From assembly GCA_910587345.1 (NCBI GenBank), contig CAJUKH010000026.1:124001-188000 (forward strand): a DNA stretch of 64,000 nucleotides, given 5' to 3'. How positions within the stretch are numbered: the first letter of the stretch is position 1; every line of letters starts with the position of its first letter. Source of the stretch: an uncultured Oscillospiraceae bacterium. Lineage in GTDB: Bacteria; Bacillota; Clostridia; Oscillospirales; Oscillospiraceae. Made by a program: the position numbers and the translations under genes. The notes under the pieces are model-generated. The model was not told the origin of the DNA and ran no database searches. It was given only the letters and a program-made list of their open reading frames with translations. Shown piece after piece: positions 31,619 through 39,737 of this stretch.

Positions 31619-31653
31619 AACTTTTTTAAAATTACAAAAACTTTTTTAAAATT
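31619..31653. repeat. Short tandem direct repeat, 20-bp period
   Basis: AACTTTTTTAAAATT occurs at 31619-31633 and again at 31639-31653, in the AT-rich stretch upstream of the GyrI-like gene. A related AAAATGAAT-x-TCAAG motif also occurs twice (31562 and 31604 areas). No gene is seen in 31545-31715. Confidence 0.75.
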
Positions 31654-31715
31654 GCAACACTAATGAATATTAAAGAAATTAAACTTTTGATAGATAAAAA
31701 AATACCCCAAATATA

Positions 31716-31752
31716 AAAACGGACGTCCCTAACCAACTGGGACGCCCGTTTT
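31716..31752 (-). terminator. Intrinsic terminator after 128-residue hypothetical gene
   Basis: AAAACGG and GTCCC (31716-31729) pair with GGGAC and CCGTTTT (31739-31752), with a T run on the minus strand. Confidence 0.88.
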
Positions 31753-31772
31753 CATATTCGATTGATATCTGA

Positions 31773-32162
31773 TTACTCCTGGGGCGGAACCTCGTCAACA
31801 GGGGTTTCGGGGAACACCGGCTCCTCTGCCAGCGGCTCCGCAGACAGCTCGATCACAGCAGCCACATCAGCATCCGTCACATCGCCCTCTGCCTTCAGCT
31901 CCTCAATGCGGCTCTTATTTTCCTCAATGTTCACCTTGGAGGCAGTGATCTTCTCGCACAACGCAGCATAGGCGGCCTCAGGCGCCATACCACGCTCCGC
32001 ATAATAGAGCTTGCCGATCTCGATATACGCCTTCCGAATGGCGTCCTCCTCGGTCACGTTGTTCAGATACAGTTTGGCAATTTCACCCAACTGCTTGGAC
32101 TTACTGACACCGCTTTGAGCCAGATCCATGGCCCTGTCCTTCAGATTGTTAAAAAATTCCAT
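31773..32162 (-). CDS. Hypothetical helical protein with acidic tail
   Basis: Function not recognised. The 129-residue soluble protein has an amphipathic N-terminal half (MEFFNNLKDRAMDLAQSGVSKSKQLGEIAKLYLNN), a middle segment with TPR-like spacing (AYIEIGKLYYAERGMAPEAAYAALCEKI), a predicted coiled coil (ASKVNIEENKSRIEELKAEG) and a Pro/Glu/Val tail to the end. Similar short helical proteins preceding a zinc ribbon occur in clostridia; here no Cys pair is present. Start at 32162 has AAGGAGGGATCATTCA upstream, an excellent site. Divergent from the Cys-rich gene. Confidence 0.75.
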   Translation of the reverse strand: MEFFNNLKDRAMDLAQSGVSKSKQLGEIAKLYLNNVTEEDAIRKAYIEIGKLYYAERGMAPEAAYAALCEKITASKVNIEENKSRIEELKAEGDVTDADVAAVIELSAEPLAEEPVFPETPVDEVPPQE

Positions 32163-32271
32163 TGAATGATCCCTCCTTATTTTTTGGAATCTTGCTTCCA
32201 TTTTATCCTCTTTTCTGTCGGAACGCAAGGGAAAACGGAAGATTTAAAAAACTCTTTACATTTATTTTTCT

Positions 32272-32299
32272 CACCGATTTTTCCGAATCGCCATACAAT
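32272..32299 (+). promoter_or_regulatory. Candidate sigma-K (mother-cell) promoter
   Basis: CACC (32272-32275), 16-base spacer, CATACAAT (32292-32299) fit the sigma-K pattern mACm-N16-CATAnnnT and partly the sigma-E -10. It is 52 bases before the start of the Cys-rich protein gene. No sigma-A promoter was seen there. Confidence 0.5.
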
Positions 32300-32350
32300 G
32301 TTTTGGGTGCGGCTATCAAGCCGGCCAATCTGAATATGGAGTGGTTTTCC

Positions 32351-33154
32351 ATGACCTCGAGATCCCGTTCCAAGCGCTGCCTGGCGGAACTTAGCCCCAT
32401 CCCCGCAGAGGAAGCCTTCCCCCGTTCCGCTGCTCCCTCCTGCCCACTGCCGGAGCCTGTCCCCTGCTGCCAGGCTGCCGCTGAGCCTGCCCCCGTTGAA
32501 ACTCCCTGTTGCTGCAAAGCCTCTATGGCCGAAGCGCTTCGTCTGCTCTGCGACCCTGTTTTGGCCTCTTTGGTGGCTTTTGACAGGTTCTTTTTCCTCA
32601 CCGACCATCTGAGCATCGGCGGCGCTCTTGCCGTTCCCACCGCCGAAGGCGTGGATAATATCACCGCTGCTGATGCAGCCTTCCACCGTTTTTCCCCCTG
32701 CAACTGCGATTTACTGGATTTGACCGGTACCGCTTACTTCGCTGCCCCCGCCGGCACTCCTGTAATAGCGTTGGAGAACATTAGCCAGCTCAGCCTCTGC
32801 GCCGTAAAAGCCGTTGCTTTCCAGCTGGCTCCTGCTCCCGCCGATACACCTGCCAACACCCCCGCGCCTTACCAGCAGGCTCTTCGGGCCATCCGCAGGA
32901 GTATCCAGGCCGAAGGAGGCGACACCGGCGCCTGCCAGGGCCACTGTAACTGTGATGATCGCTGTTGCAGCGCCGGCATTCTTACCGAGCTTTCCACCCG
33001 GAATTTGAGCCGTCTGGCCACCCTCACTGCCGGCCCCCTGGTCCTGCAGGGTGTTACCGTCCTTGGCTCTCTGGGTTCTGTACTGGTTCTGGCCGAAGAA
33101 ACTGTCGGTCGATTCTATCTGGTCTGCGCCAACTGCGTAGAAGCGCTTGGCTAA
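32351..33154 (+). CDS. Cys-rich protein, probable spore coat component
   Basis: Family not recognised. The 267-residue product is Ala/Pro-rich and has clustered cysteines: PVPCCQ, TPCCCKAS (about 44-55), CNCD (about 117), and GHCNCDDRCCSAG (about 202-214), with a hydrophobic C-terminal stretch and a final CANCVEALG. Cys-clustered, low-complexity proteins are typical of spore coat or exosporium layers, and the promoter candidate fits mother-cell expression; both are inference. ATG 32351 is chosen because GGAG lies nine bases upstream within an overlapping ATGGAG; 32336 is the alternative start. Confidence 0.6.
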   Translation: MTSRSRSKRCLAELSPIPAEEAFPRSAAPSCPLPEPVPCCQAAAEPAPVETPCCCKASMAEALRLLCDPVLASLVAFDRFFFLTDHLSIGGALAVPTAEGVDNITAADAAFHRFSPCNCDLLDLTGTAYFAAPAGTPVIALENISQLSLCAVKAVAFQLAPAPADTPANTPAPYQQALRAIRRSIQAEGGDTGACQGHCNCDDRCCSAGILTELSTRNLSRLATLTAGPLVLQGVTVLGSLGSVLVLAEETVGRFYLVCANCVEALG

Positions 33155-33181
33155 AAAAACGGAGACGGCATCGCCGTCCCC
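33153..33181 (-). terminator. Intrinsic terminator after SPL-family gene
   Basis: Minus strand GGGGACGGC (33181-33173) pairs with GCCGTCTCC (33169-33161) around a three-base loop, followed by seven T. Confidence 0.88.
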
Positions 33182-33182
33182 G

Positions 33183-34070
33183 CTACATATCGAAAAAGGT
33201 CAGCTGCCGGTCCCCGTAAGGTCTTTGGGCCGCCGAAACAATATGCTTCATCTCATAGAGAAGCCCACGCTCTCCGCACCTGGCAGCAAAGGCTTTCCAT
33301 AACAGTTTGGCCCGGGGGCTGACACACTGATACCGCTCACCATACTGCCGGATGTAACGCTCCTTCATTCCGGGGAAGTACCGGTCGAGCTTCTCGTAAT
33401 AAAAAGCCCTCTGCCTGTCCCGTAAGGTCATCCCAAAGGCCGGATAAACAAACCGGGCACCTGCGTCAGCGGCGGTATCCACCACGGACAACACGTTCTC
33501 CACACTGTCCTCCAAAAAGGGGAGTACCGGCATCAATACCACCCCCGTAAATATCCCCTTTTCGGACAGGCCCTTCACAGCTTGCAACCGCCGAGTGGGC
33601 GAGGGCGCTCCCGGTTCTATTTTAGCCGCCAGAGCGTCATCGGTGGTGGTCACCGTCAGCTTACAGACCACCGGCGCTCTCTTTGCGATCTCACTGTAAA
33701 TATCTCCATCCCGCAAAATCAAGTCTGACTTGGTACATACCGCCACGCCGCACTCATAGGCGTGTATCAGCATCAGCGCCTTTTGCGTCAATTTTTCCTC
33801 TTCCTCAAAGGGGTTATAGGGGTCGGACATGGAACCCATCCCGATAAAAGCGGGCCGAACTTTCCGCCGTAGCTCATTCCGCAGCAGTTCCAGGGCATTG
33901 TCTTTTTTCTTCACGGTATCAAAACTGTCATCCCCATAACACTCACTGCGGCTGTCACAGTATATACAGCCATGGCAGCAGCCTCGATAAAGGTTCACCG
34001 TATGGTCTGTACCAAACCATTCGGTGGATCTATTCCGAATCAGAATATGTTTGGCCGGCACGGTCTCCAT
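33183..34070 (-). CDS. Radical SAM protein, SPL (spore photoproduct lyase-like) family
   Basis: A 295-residue radical SAM enzyme. The cluster motif YRGCCHGCIYCDSRSECYG (about 29-47) gives C-x3-C-x2-C. IGMGSMSDPYNPFEEEEKLTQKALML, KSDLILRDGDIY and ARFVYPAFGMTLRDRQRAFYYEKLD are the conserved blocks of the Rv2578c/SplB-like subgroup seen in many clostridia. Genuine SplB repairs spore photoproduct; this shorter relative lacks enough diagnostic residues to be called SplB. It overlaps nothing and starts two bases after tag, so the pair tag-SPL is an operon of possible DNA-repair genes. Confidence 0.85.
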   Translation of the reverse strand: METVPAKHILIRNRSTEWFGTDHTVNLYRGCCHGCIYCDSRSECYGDDSFDTVKKKDNALELLRNELRRKVRPAFIGMGSMSDPYNPFEEEEKLTQKALMLIHAYECGVAVCTKSDLILRDGDIYSEIAKRAPVVCKLTVTTTDDALAAKIEPGAPSPTRRLQAVKGLSEKGIFTGVVLMPVLPFLEDSVENVLSVVDTAADAGARFVYPAFGMTLRDRQRAFYYEKLDRYFPGMKERYIRQYGERYQCVSPRAKLLWKAFAARCGERGLLYEMKHIVSAAQRPYGDRQLTFFDM

Positions 34071-34072
34071 GG

Positions 34073-34678
34073 TTACCCCTCCCGGTCCCGAGGCAAATGT
34101 TTTACATCCTGCCCTTCCATCACCGTTTTATAGCGGAAGCAGTTCTTTTGATGATCGTTGATAAGCCCGCAGGCCTGCAAATAAGAATAGACAGTAGTCG
34201 GTCCCAGGTATTTGAATCCCCGCTTTTTCAAATCGGCCGCTATATCGGTGGACAAGCCGTTTTTGGCCGGGATATCTCCCCTTTCATGTCCCTCATAGAG
34301 AAGGACCTTTCCCTCCGACCAGCCCCACAGATAGGCGTCAAAGCTGCCAAATTCCTCCCGCAGCTTCAAAAAACACCGTGCGTTATGGATCACCGCCTCT
34401 ATCTTTTGGGGGGAGCGAAGCATCCCGTCCGTATTCAAAATACGCTCGATATCCTCCCCGCCATAGCAGGCTACCTTTTCAAAATCAAAGCTGTCAAAGC
34501 AAGCATGAAAAATATCCCGTTTGCGAATCATCAGCTCCCAACTGAGTCCACACTGCAACGCCTCCAGCATAAGAAACTCAAACTGCTTTTTCTCATCGTG
34601 GAGGGGCACTCCCCATTCCTCATCGTGATAGGCCAGCATCTTTTCGTTGCTATGGCCACACCATGCACAGCGTTCCAT
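34073..34678 (-). CDS. tag: DNA-3-methyladenine glycosylase I
   Basis: Removes 3-methyladenine from alkylated DNA. The 201-residue product has the full Tag signature: MERCAWCGHSNEKMLAYHDEEWGVPLHDEKKQFEFLMLEALQCGLSW (residues 1-47, with the first Cys and His of the zinc site), NARCFLKLREEFGSFDAYLWG, and the C-terminal DLKKRGFKYLGPTTVYSYLQACGLINDHQKNCFRY (about 148-182, completing the zinc site). RBS GGGGGAAAGGAGAAGG precedes the ATG. It forms an operon with the SPL-family gene; Mpg, a second alkylbase glycosylase, is elsewhere in the window (46767). Confidence 0.95.
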   Translation of the reverse strand: MERCAWCGHSNEKMLAYHDEEWGVPLHDEKKQFEFLMLEALQCGLSWELMIRKRDIFHACFDSFDFEKVACYGGEDIERILNTDGMLRSPQKIEAVIHNARCFLKLREEFGSFDAYLWGWSEGKVLLYEGHERGDIPAKNGLSTDIAADLKKRGFKYLGPTTVYSYLQACGLINDHQKNCFRYKTVMEGQDVKHLPRDREG

Positions 34679-34759
34679 AATTTCCTTCTCCTTTCCCCCT
34701 GCAAAGGAGGGAGCGTTCCCAAACCGGCGGGCCGCCTTCGCCGCACAGACAAATCTTTT

Positions 34760-35185
34760 TTATCTCTTCTGTTCCCCTTTTTCGCCAAAAGCAAAAAATC
34801 TCTGTCCAAAATAGTTCAGCACGGTATAAAGCCCCATGCCCACCACCATGGCTGCGTTCTCCTGCGCCTTTTCCCCCACTCCGGTCAAGAGCCAGCGCAC
34901 GGCAGGCTTGGCAATTCCATAGGCAATGAACATACATACCGCCACCGTCACCACAAACCGCCCTACCTGCGCCCAGGACCGCTCTTTATTTTGAAAGGTA
35001 AAGTACTTATTCAAAAAATAGCTCAGCGTTCCCCCGCAGATGTAATTGGCGCAAACCGACGGCCAGTAGGGACACCCGGCCAGATTATAAAGCAGAAACA
35101 TGACCGCCGTTCCCACCAGAGTGTTGAGGACCCCCACCACCAGGAACTTGATCAGGGAAGCGTCCAATATCTTACCCCTCATCAT
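34760..35185 (-). CDS. GtrA-family membrane protein
   Basis: A 141-residue, four-helix membrane protein of the GtrA/DPMS2 family, thought to flip undecaprenyl-phosphate-linked sugars. Seen: FLVVGVLNTLVGTAVMFLLYNLAG (about 14-37), the conserved ANYICGGTLSYFLNKYFTFQNKE block (about 45-67) and FVVTVAVCMFIAYGIAKPAVRWLLTG. It overlaps the GT2 gene by 14 bases, so they are translationally coupled. With the neighbouring GT2 enzyme and polytopic glycosyltransferase it forms a likely wall-polymer or lipid glycosylation module. Confidence 0.88.
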   Translation of the reverse strand: MMRGKILDASLIKFLVVGVLNTLVGTAVMFLLYNLAGCPYWPSVCANYICGGTLSYFLNKYFTFQNKERSWAQVGRFVVTVAVCMFIAYGIAKPAVRWLLTGVGEKAQENAAMVVGMGLYTVLNYFGQRFFAFGEKGEQKR

Positions 35186-36131
35186 CCAGTACCTCCCGAA
35201 TGAGGAACCTGGGCCGGCCCTTGGTCTCCAGATAGATTTTGCCGATATACTCCCCTATGACCCCCAATGACAGTAAGATCAATCCCCCAATGGCCCACAC
35301 CGAACACATCAGGCTGGCCCAGCCCAGCACCGTATCTCCCACCGCCCAGCGATAGACCGAATAAGCCAGCATGACTGCGGCAATAAGGAAAATCAACGCC
35401 CCCAGCCCCGTGATCATCCGCAGCGGCTTCACCGAAAGGCTGGTGATCCCCTCCATCGCAAAGGCCAGCATCTTTTTCAGCGGATACTTGCTCTCTCCCG
35501 CAAACCGCTCCCCACGTTCATACTCCACCGTCCCCGACCGGTAGCCGATCATGGGCACCATGCCCCGAAGAAAAAGGTTTGCCTCCTTAAACTGGCTGAG
35601 TCCCTCCAAAGCACGCCTGGACATCAGGCGATAATCGGCATGGTTAAAAACCGTTTCGGCCCCCAAAAGGTTCATCACTCGGTAGAACCCCTCAGCGGTG
35701 AACCGTTTGAAAAAGGTATCCTTCTTTCGGGAGGAGCGGACTCCATAGACAATATCGCAGCCGGCATGATACTCCTCTATCATCTTGTCCACCGCATCCA
35801 CGTCGTCCTGGAGGTCTGCGTCCATTGAGATGGCCATATCACATCGGTCTTTGGCTGTCATCAATCCTGCCAAGAGGGCGTTCTGATGGCCCCGGTTCCG
35901 GGTCAGGTCCACCCCGGAAAAGACAGGGTCTGCGGCATGAAGGGCGGAGATGATCTCCCACGTCCTGTCCTGGGAGCCATCGTTGACAAACAGGATACGG
36001 CTTCCCTCGCTGACGGTACCGGCCGCCACCAGAGCCTCCATCTTTTCCTTCAGCCGCCGTGAAGTCTCCGGCAGTACCTCCTCTTCGTTGTAACAGGGTA
36101 CTACGATATATAGCACGTCCGACATTGACAT
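35172..36131 (-). CDS. Family 2 glycosyltransferase, GtrB/DPM1-like
   Basis: Transfers a sugar from a nucleotide donor to polyprenyl phosphate at the inner face of the membrane. The 319-residue product has the N-terminal GT2 fold (YIVVPCYNEEEVLPETSRRL, then ILFVNDGSQDRTW and SMDADLQDDVDAVDKMI, with the DxD-type Asp residues) and two C-terminal membrane helices (about 230-300) typical of GtrB/ArnC. The EYHAGCDIVYGVRSSRKKDTFFKRFTAEGFYRVMN block is the usual GtrB segment. It lies between the membrane glycosyltransferase gene (one base apart) and gtrA. Confidence 0.92.
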   Translation of the reverse strand: MSMSDVLYIVVPCYNEEEVLPETSRRLKEKMEALVAAGTVSEGSRILFVNDGSQDRTWEIISALHAADPVFSGVDLTRNRGHQNALLAGLMTAKDRCDMAISMDADLQDDVDAVDKMIEEYHAGCDIVYGVRSSRKKDTFFKRFTAEGFYRVMNLLGAETVFNHADYRLMSRRALEGLSQFKEANLFLRGMVPMIGYRSGTVEYERGERFAGESKYPLKKMLAFAMEGITSLSVKPLRMITGLGALIFLIAAVMLAYSVYRWAVGDTVLGWASLMCSVWAIGGLILLSLGVIGEYIGKIYLETKGRPRFLIREVLDDEG

Positions 36132-37559
36132 TCAGATCCTTTCTTTTTTGTCCCTTTTTATCTCAAATAGCCCCCAAACACCCATCAAGAGCAGCATAGG
36201 AAGCATGGAATAATGATACCGGCCCGCTACCTCTACCAGCATTTGCGCCATAGTCAATCCCAAAACATAGAGAGGGGCCAGCAACAGCCAGGACCGCTCT
36301 TCCCGCCGCCAAAGCAGTGCTCCGCCCACTGCCGCCAGCAGAATGGTAAAACACCAAAATCCGTTGCAGAGGATTTGATAGCGGATATGGTGAGAAAGGC
36401 CCTCTTCGCAGTAGAGTACACAGGCATCGTCCCGTCCCAGAAAGGTCTTTCCCTTTTCCGTCAACAGCGCAAGGTGATCCACCTCTCCTGAACACGCTCT
36501 GTTTTTGGCCAGTTCCCACATCTCTTCCTGCACTGTCTGCGCAGTAGCGCCGGGGCGGCTGTCCGCCAGGGCCAATGCCTCTCCGTCCTCCTGATTCCAG
36601 CTGCCTCCGGCCGATTGATTCAGTCCTACCAGCACACTGTAACCCGGAACCGAGGCCGGCGGCTCTCCCGCCATGGCGGACACCTGTCTGTCTGCCACCG
36701 GGCCGGAAACGGCATATACCACCAGCACTGTGACCAGAAAGATTTTCCATAAACGCCTGTTTTTTCTCTCCTTGACCGTCAACAACAGCCGCCAGAGCAA
36801 AAGAGCAATGATAAGAATGGGCGCGATCGGCCGGATCATATTGCACCACCGCAAAAGGACTCCCGCCGTTATCCCTGTCAAAAGGCCCAGCCGCACCAGT
36901 CTTTCCGTCTGCTCCCCCTTTTCCTCCAGCAGAGAGACCAAAAGCAGGAATCCCAAAAGAAGCGTGGTGTAAAGCGGCTCGGACAGGACAAGCGTATTAT
37001 ACAACGACTGGGAAGGGCAGATGATCCACAGCAGATATACCGCCGCCGCACGCCGCAAGTCTCTGCGGCAAAGGAAAAAGAGAAAACTGCCGCTGCATAT
37101 GGTGAGAAGCACATTGACCCACTGCGCCGTCAATTCTCCCGTCCCCAATACCCGCAAACACCCCGCCAGAAAAGAGGCGTAGCCATAAAGATGGGGAAAC
37201 AGCGCCATATATCGCCCGCCGTAAACCAGCCCCCACTGTTCCATTTGGGTGGCATATCCCCAAAAAACCGAGTAGTCACCAGCCAGCGGCACCCGCACCA
37301 AAAAGACCCAGCAGCTTTTTACCAGCAGGCATATCCCGCTCAAAAGCGCCCACAGCGTCCAGCGTTCCATTCCGGATAAAAAGGCCGCCAAAGGCCGCAG
37401 CGCAAAAATACTCAACCCTAAAAGGAGCACTGCCCCCAAAACAGAAAGCTGGTCGTACCACCATGCCCTGGGCCGCAAAAGCAGCGCCCCCAGACAAAGC
37501 AGGAGGAACAGCGTCAGCATACACCTTTTCATAAAACGGGCAGGTCGTTGCTGCAGCAT
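36132..37559 (-). CDS. Polytopic membrane glycosyltransferase (GT39/GT-C-like)
   Basis: A 475-residue protein with about 11 membrane helices. Its shape, an early extracytoplasmic loop with acidic residues (DYSVFWGYATQMEQWGLVYGGRYMALFPHLYGYASFL, about 92-128) and a long helical bundle, is that of GT-C enzymes (PMT/ArnT/Wzy-like) that use lipid-linked sugars outside the membrane. A soluble loop of about 110 residues (300-410) contains RPGATAQTVQEEMWELAKNRA. The exact acceptor is unknown. First gene of the three-gene glycosylation operon; start 37559 has AGAAGGG six bases upstream. Confidence 0.8.
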   Translation of the reverse strand: MLQQRPARFMKRCMLTLFLLLCLGALLLRPRAWWYDQLSVLGAVLLLGLSIFALRPLAAFLSGMERWTLWALLSGICLLVKSCWVFLVRVPLAGDYSVFWGYATQMEQWGLVYGGRYMALFPHLYGYASFLAGCLRVLGTGELTAQWVNVLLTICSGSFLFFLCRRDLRRAAAVYLLWIICPSQSLYNTLVLSEPLYTTLLLGFLLLVSLLEEKGEQTERLVRLGLLTGITAGVLLRWCNMIRPIAPILIIALLLWRLLLTVKERKNRRLWKIFLVTVLVVYAVSGPVADRQVSAMAGEPPASVPGYSVLVGLNQSAGGSWNQEDGEALALADSRPGATAQTVQEEMWELAKNRACSGEVDHLALLTEKGKTFLGRDDACVLYCEEGLSHHIRYQILCNGFWCFTILLAAVGGALLWRREERSWLLLAPLYVLGLTMAQMLVEVAGRYHYSMLPMLLLMGVWGLFEIKRDKKERI

Positions 37560-37651
37560 AAATTCCCTTCTCTCCTGGCGCTGAAAATCAAGGCCAGCAT
37601 GAATGCGGTATCCCATTTTCTTTCTGCCCTCAGAGTCTTTGCACTGCCTTC

Positions 37652-37680
37652 ATTCTACTCCATTTCTTATCCACATGCAA
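37652..37680 (-). promoter_or_regulatory. Sigma-A promoter for glycosyltransferase operon
   Basis: Minus strand TTGCAT (37680-37675), 17-base spacer, TAGAAT (37657-37652). Confidence 0.75.
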
Positions 37681-37711
37681 GAAAATACAGGAAAATATTG
37701 CACGGCCGATA

Positions 37712-37750
37712 TAAAAGCAGGGGAGCACCATACATGGGCGTCCCCTGCTT
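37712..37750 (-). terminator. Intrinsic terminator after YczE-like gene
   Basis: AAGCAGGGGA pairs with TCCCCTGCTT across the hairpin at 37714-37750, with a further partial inner stem and a T run on the minus strand. Confidence 0.85.
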
Positions 37751-37753
37751 CAA

Positions 37754-38446
37754 TCATTCCCTCTCATTTCCCACGGCAGAAATCAATGCTCTGAAGGTCT
37801 GCATCAGCCCCTCATGCTCCACAGAGCGAGGCTCAAATCTCAATAATTTGAATACGGCATCCATCACTGCGCCGCTGCCGAATATGCAAACCACCGTACC
37901 GACCCCCACCCGGCTGCCCAAAGCCATGGCACACAGCAGTACCACAACCGTGATAATAATATTCATAGTGCCGATGGACAGCTTTGGAAATCGCTTCCCC
38001 AATCCCACCATAAGGGCATCCCGGGGGCCGCAGGATAGCCCTGCCCGCATATAGAGATACTGCCCCGCACACAAGATCACCATCCCCAGAAAAAGGAGCA
38101 GCAGCTGAAGCGCCATAGCATCCTCCAGCATCGGAAATCCCATTCTCAGAAACAGATCCGTCCCCCATCCCACCAAAAAAGCATCCAGAAGGGTCCCAAG
38201 CCCGATGGGTTCTTTCATCAGAAGGTCCACCACTATGACGGCAACCGAAACGAGAATGGAGGCTGTACCATAGGAGATAGGAAAGCGCAGCGCAAGCCCC
38301 TGATTCAAAGAACTCCACGAAGCCAATCCAATATTCGCCTGAAGCTGCAGATATCCCCCAAAAGCGAACAGCATTAGCCCTGCACAGGCAAGCACCATCC
38401 GAGAAAGCCGGTTTGCCAGAACCTTCCCAAAGGTTTCCCTCTCCAT
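37754..38446 (-). CDS. YczE/YyaS-family integral membrane protein
   Basis: A 230-residue membrane protein with five to six helices of the YczE/YyaS/YitT-related family. Seen: GGYLQLQANIGLASWSSLNQGLALRF (about 30-55), a second ANxG-like block RAGLSCGPRDALMVGLGKRFPKLSIGTMN (about 132-160) and RVGVGTVVCIFGSGAVMDAVF (about 178-198). The repeated GxxxWDxL-like blocks indicate internal duplication. Function is unknown for the family; in B. subtilis YczE is linked to surfactin production. Single-gene unit with its own promoter and terminator. Confidence 0.85.
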   Translation of the reverse strand: MERETFGKVLANRLSRMVLACAGLMLFAFGGYLQLQANIGLASWSSLNQGLALRFPISYGTASILVSVAVIVVDLLMKEPIGLGTLLDAFLVGWGTDLFLRMGFPMLEDAMALQLLLLFLGMVILCAGQYLYMRAGLSCGPRDALMVGLGKRFPKLSIGTMNIIITVVVLLCAMALGSRVGVGTVVCIFGSGAVMDAVFKLLRFEPRSVEHEGLMQTFRALISAVGNERE

Positions 38447-38489
38447 GGTATCCTCTCCTCCTCTTCCTTTTCAGGTGTTTTACGGAGAA

Positions 38490-38518
38490 ATTCTACCATG
38501 CCGCCCCTTTTTCGTCAA
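38490..38518 (-). promoter_or_regulatory. Sigma-A promoter for YczE-like gene
   Basis: Minus strand TTGACG (38518-38513), 17-base spacer, TAGAAT (38495-38490). It begins 19 bases after the sigF stop codon. Confidence 0.83.
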
Positions 38519-38536
38519 GCAGGGCAGTTTGCAGCC

Positions 38537-39244
38537 CTACCCCTCCAACCTTTCCCGAAGGTGGAGCATGGCCTTTTTTTCAATGCGGGAAACCTGCACC
38601 TGACTCACTCCAATGACCCTGGCCGTCCGGTCCTGCGTCAGCCCCCTGAAGTATCTCAGTTCGATCACCTGCCGTTCCCGGTCATCCAACGCTCCGATGG
38701 CTTGACGAAGGGCCAGCTGATCCAAAAGGCCCTCCTCCATTCCCTCATCTCCGACCATCTGTTCCAAGGTGAAGCCATCCCCAAGGTCCATTTGGAGAGA
38801 GGCCACCGGAGCATTGGCCGTTTCTGCCGCGGCAATATCCTCCACATCCAGCCCCGTCTCGGCAGAGAGTTCGGAGAGGGTAGGCTCCCGCCCCAGTTTG
38901 GTTTGCAGGATATCCCGGGCCTTTTGGATCACGCCGCCTCTCTCCCGAAGACCCCGGCTTACCTTCACCGTTCCGTTGTCCCGAAGAAAGCGGCGGATCT
39001 CCCCGGCGATTTTGGGGACGGCATAGGTGGAAAACTGACAGCCAAACGCAGGGTCAAAGCCCCGCACCGCCTTGACAAAGCCGAGACAGCCCAACTGGTA
39101 CAGATCCTCCGGGTCCACTCCCCGGCCAAAGTATCGGCGGACAATGCTCCATACAAGGCCGGAGTTTTCCTCCAGCAGCCGTTCGCAGGCGGCGTTATCC
39201 CCCGCCCGAGCCGCTTCCAGCAGGGGCAGGGTGGCGCTGCTCAC
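38537..39244 (-). CDS. sigF: RNA polymerase sporulation sigma factor F
   Basis: The first forespore-specific sigma factor. The 235-residue protein has region 1.2/2 (GDNAACERLLEENSGLVWSIVRRYFGRGVDPEDLYQLGCLGFVKAVRGFDPAFGCQFSTYAVPKIAGEIRRFLRDNG), region 3 (RGLRERGGVIQKARDIL) and region 4 HTH (RYFRGLTQDRTARVIGVSQVQVSRIEKKAML). Alone it would be hard to tell from SigG, but its place after spoIIAA-spoIIAB settles SigF. It overlaps spoIIAB by four bases. Also called spoIIAC. Confidence 0.96.
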   Translation of the reverse strand: MSSATLPLLEAARAGDNAACERLLEENSGLVWSIVRRYFGRGVDPEDLYQLGCLGFVKAVRGFDPAFGCQFSTYAVPKIAGEIRRFLRDNGTVKVSRGLRERGGVIQKARDILQTKLGREPTLSELSAETGLDVEDIAAAETANAPVASLQMDLGDGFTLEQMVGDEGMEEGLLDQLALRQAIGALDDRERQVIELRYFRGLTQDRTARVIGVSQVQVSRIEKKAMLHLRERLEG

Positions 39245-39678
39245 CCGCCCAGCCGCCGGGAGATACGGCGGCGCATGGTAACGGTGGTCCCTTTCCCGGC
39301 CTGAGAACGGACCTTCAGGTTATCCATAAAACTTTCCATGATGGTAAATCCCATACCGGAGCGGTCGGCTCCCCCGGTGGTAAAAAGAGGCTTTCTGGCC
39401 TTCTCCACATCGGGGATGCCCACCCCGGTGTCCTTGACCACGATTTCCATCACATTATCCTCAAAAAGCCGCAGCCGCAGGGTCACGGTGCCCAGTTTGT
39501 CCGGGTAGGCGTGTACAATACAGTTTGTTACCGCCTCACTGACAGCGGTTTTGATGTCATTGACCTCATCCAGAGTCGGGTCCAGCTGGGCGGCAAAACA
39601 CGCCGCCGCCGTTCGGGCAAATCCTTCATTGGCGCTGCGGCTGAGAAAGGTCAGTTTGACCTCGTTGCTGGGTTTCAT
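39241..39678 (-). CDS. spoIIAB: Anti-sigma F factor SpoIIAB
   Basis: Binds and inhibits SigF, and phosphorylates SpoIIAA as a GHKL-fold serine kinase. The 145-residue product has VNDIKTAVSEAVTNCIVHAYPDK (about 40-62, N box with catalytic Glu/Asn), VKDTGVGIPDVEKARKPLFTTG (about 82-103, G1 box) and RSGMGFTIMESFMDNL (about 107-122, G2 box). Standard length. TAAGGAGGCTTACAT precedes the ATG. Overlaps sigF by four bases and follows spoIIAA after 59 bases. Confidence 0.96.
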   Translation of the reverse strand: MKPSNEVKLTFLSRSANEGFARTAAACFAAQLDPTLDEVNDIKTAVSEAVTNCIVHAYPDKLGTVTLRLRLFEDNVMEIVVKDTGVGIPDVEKARKPLFTTGGADRSGMGFTIMESFMDNLKVRSQAGKGTTVTMRRRISRRLGG

Positions 39679-39737
39679 ATGTAAGCCTCCTTATAGTTTC
39701 AAATCAAAAAGAAGATGCGTATGACCCGGTCTTCCCG

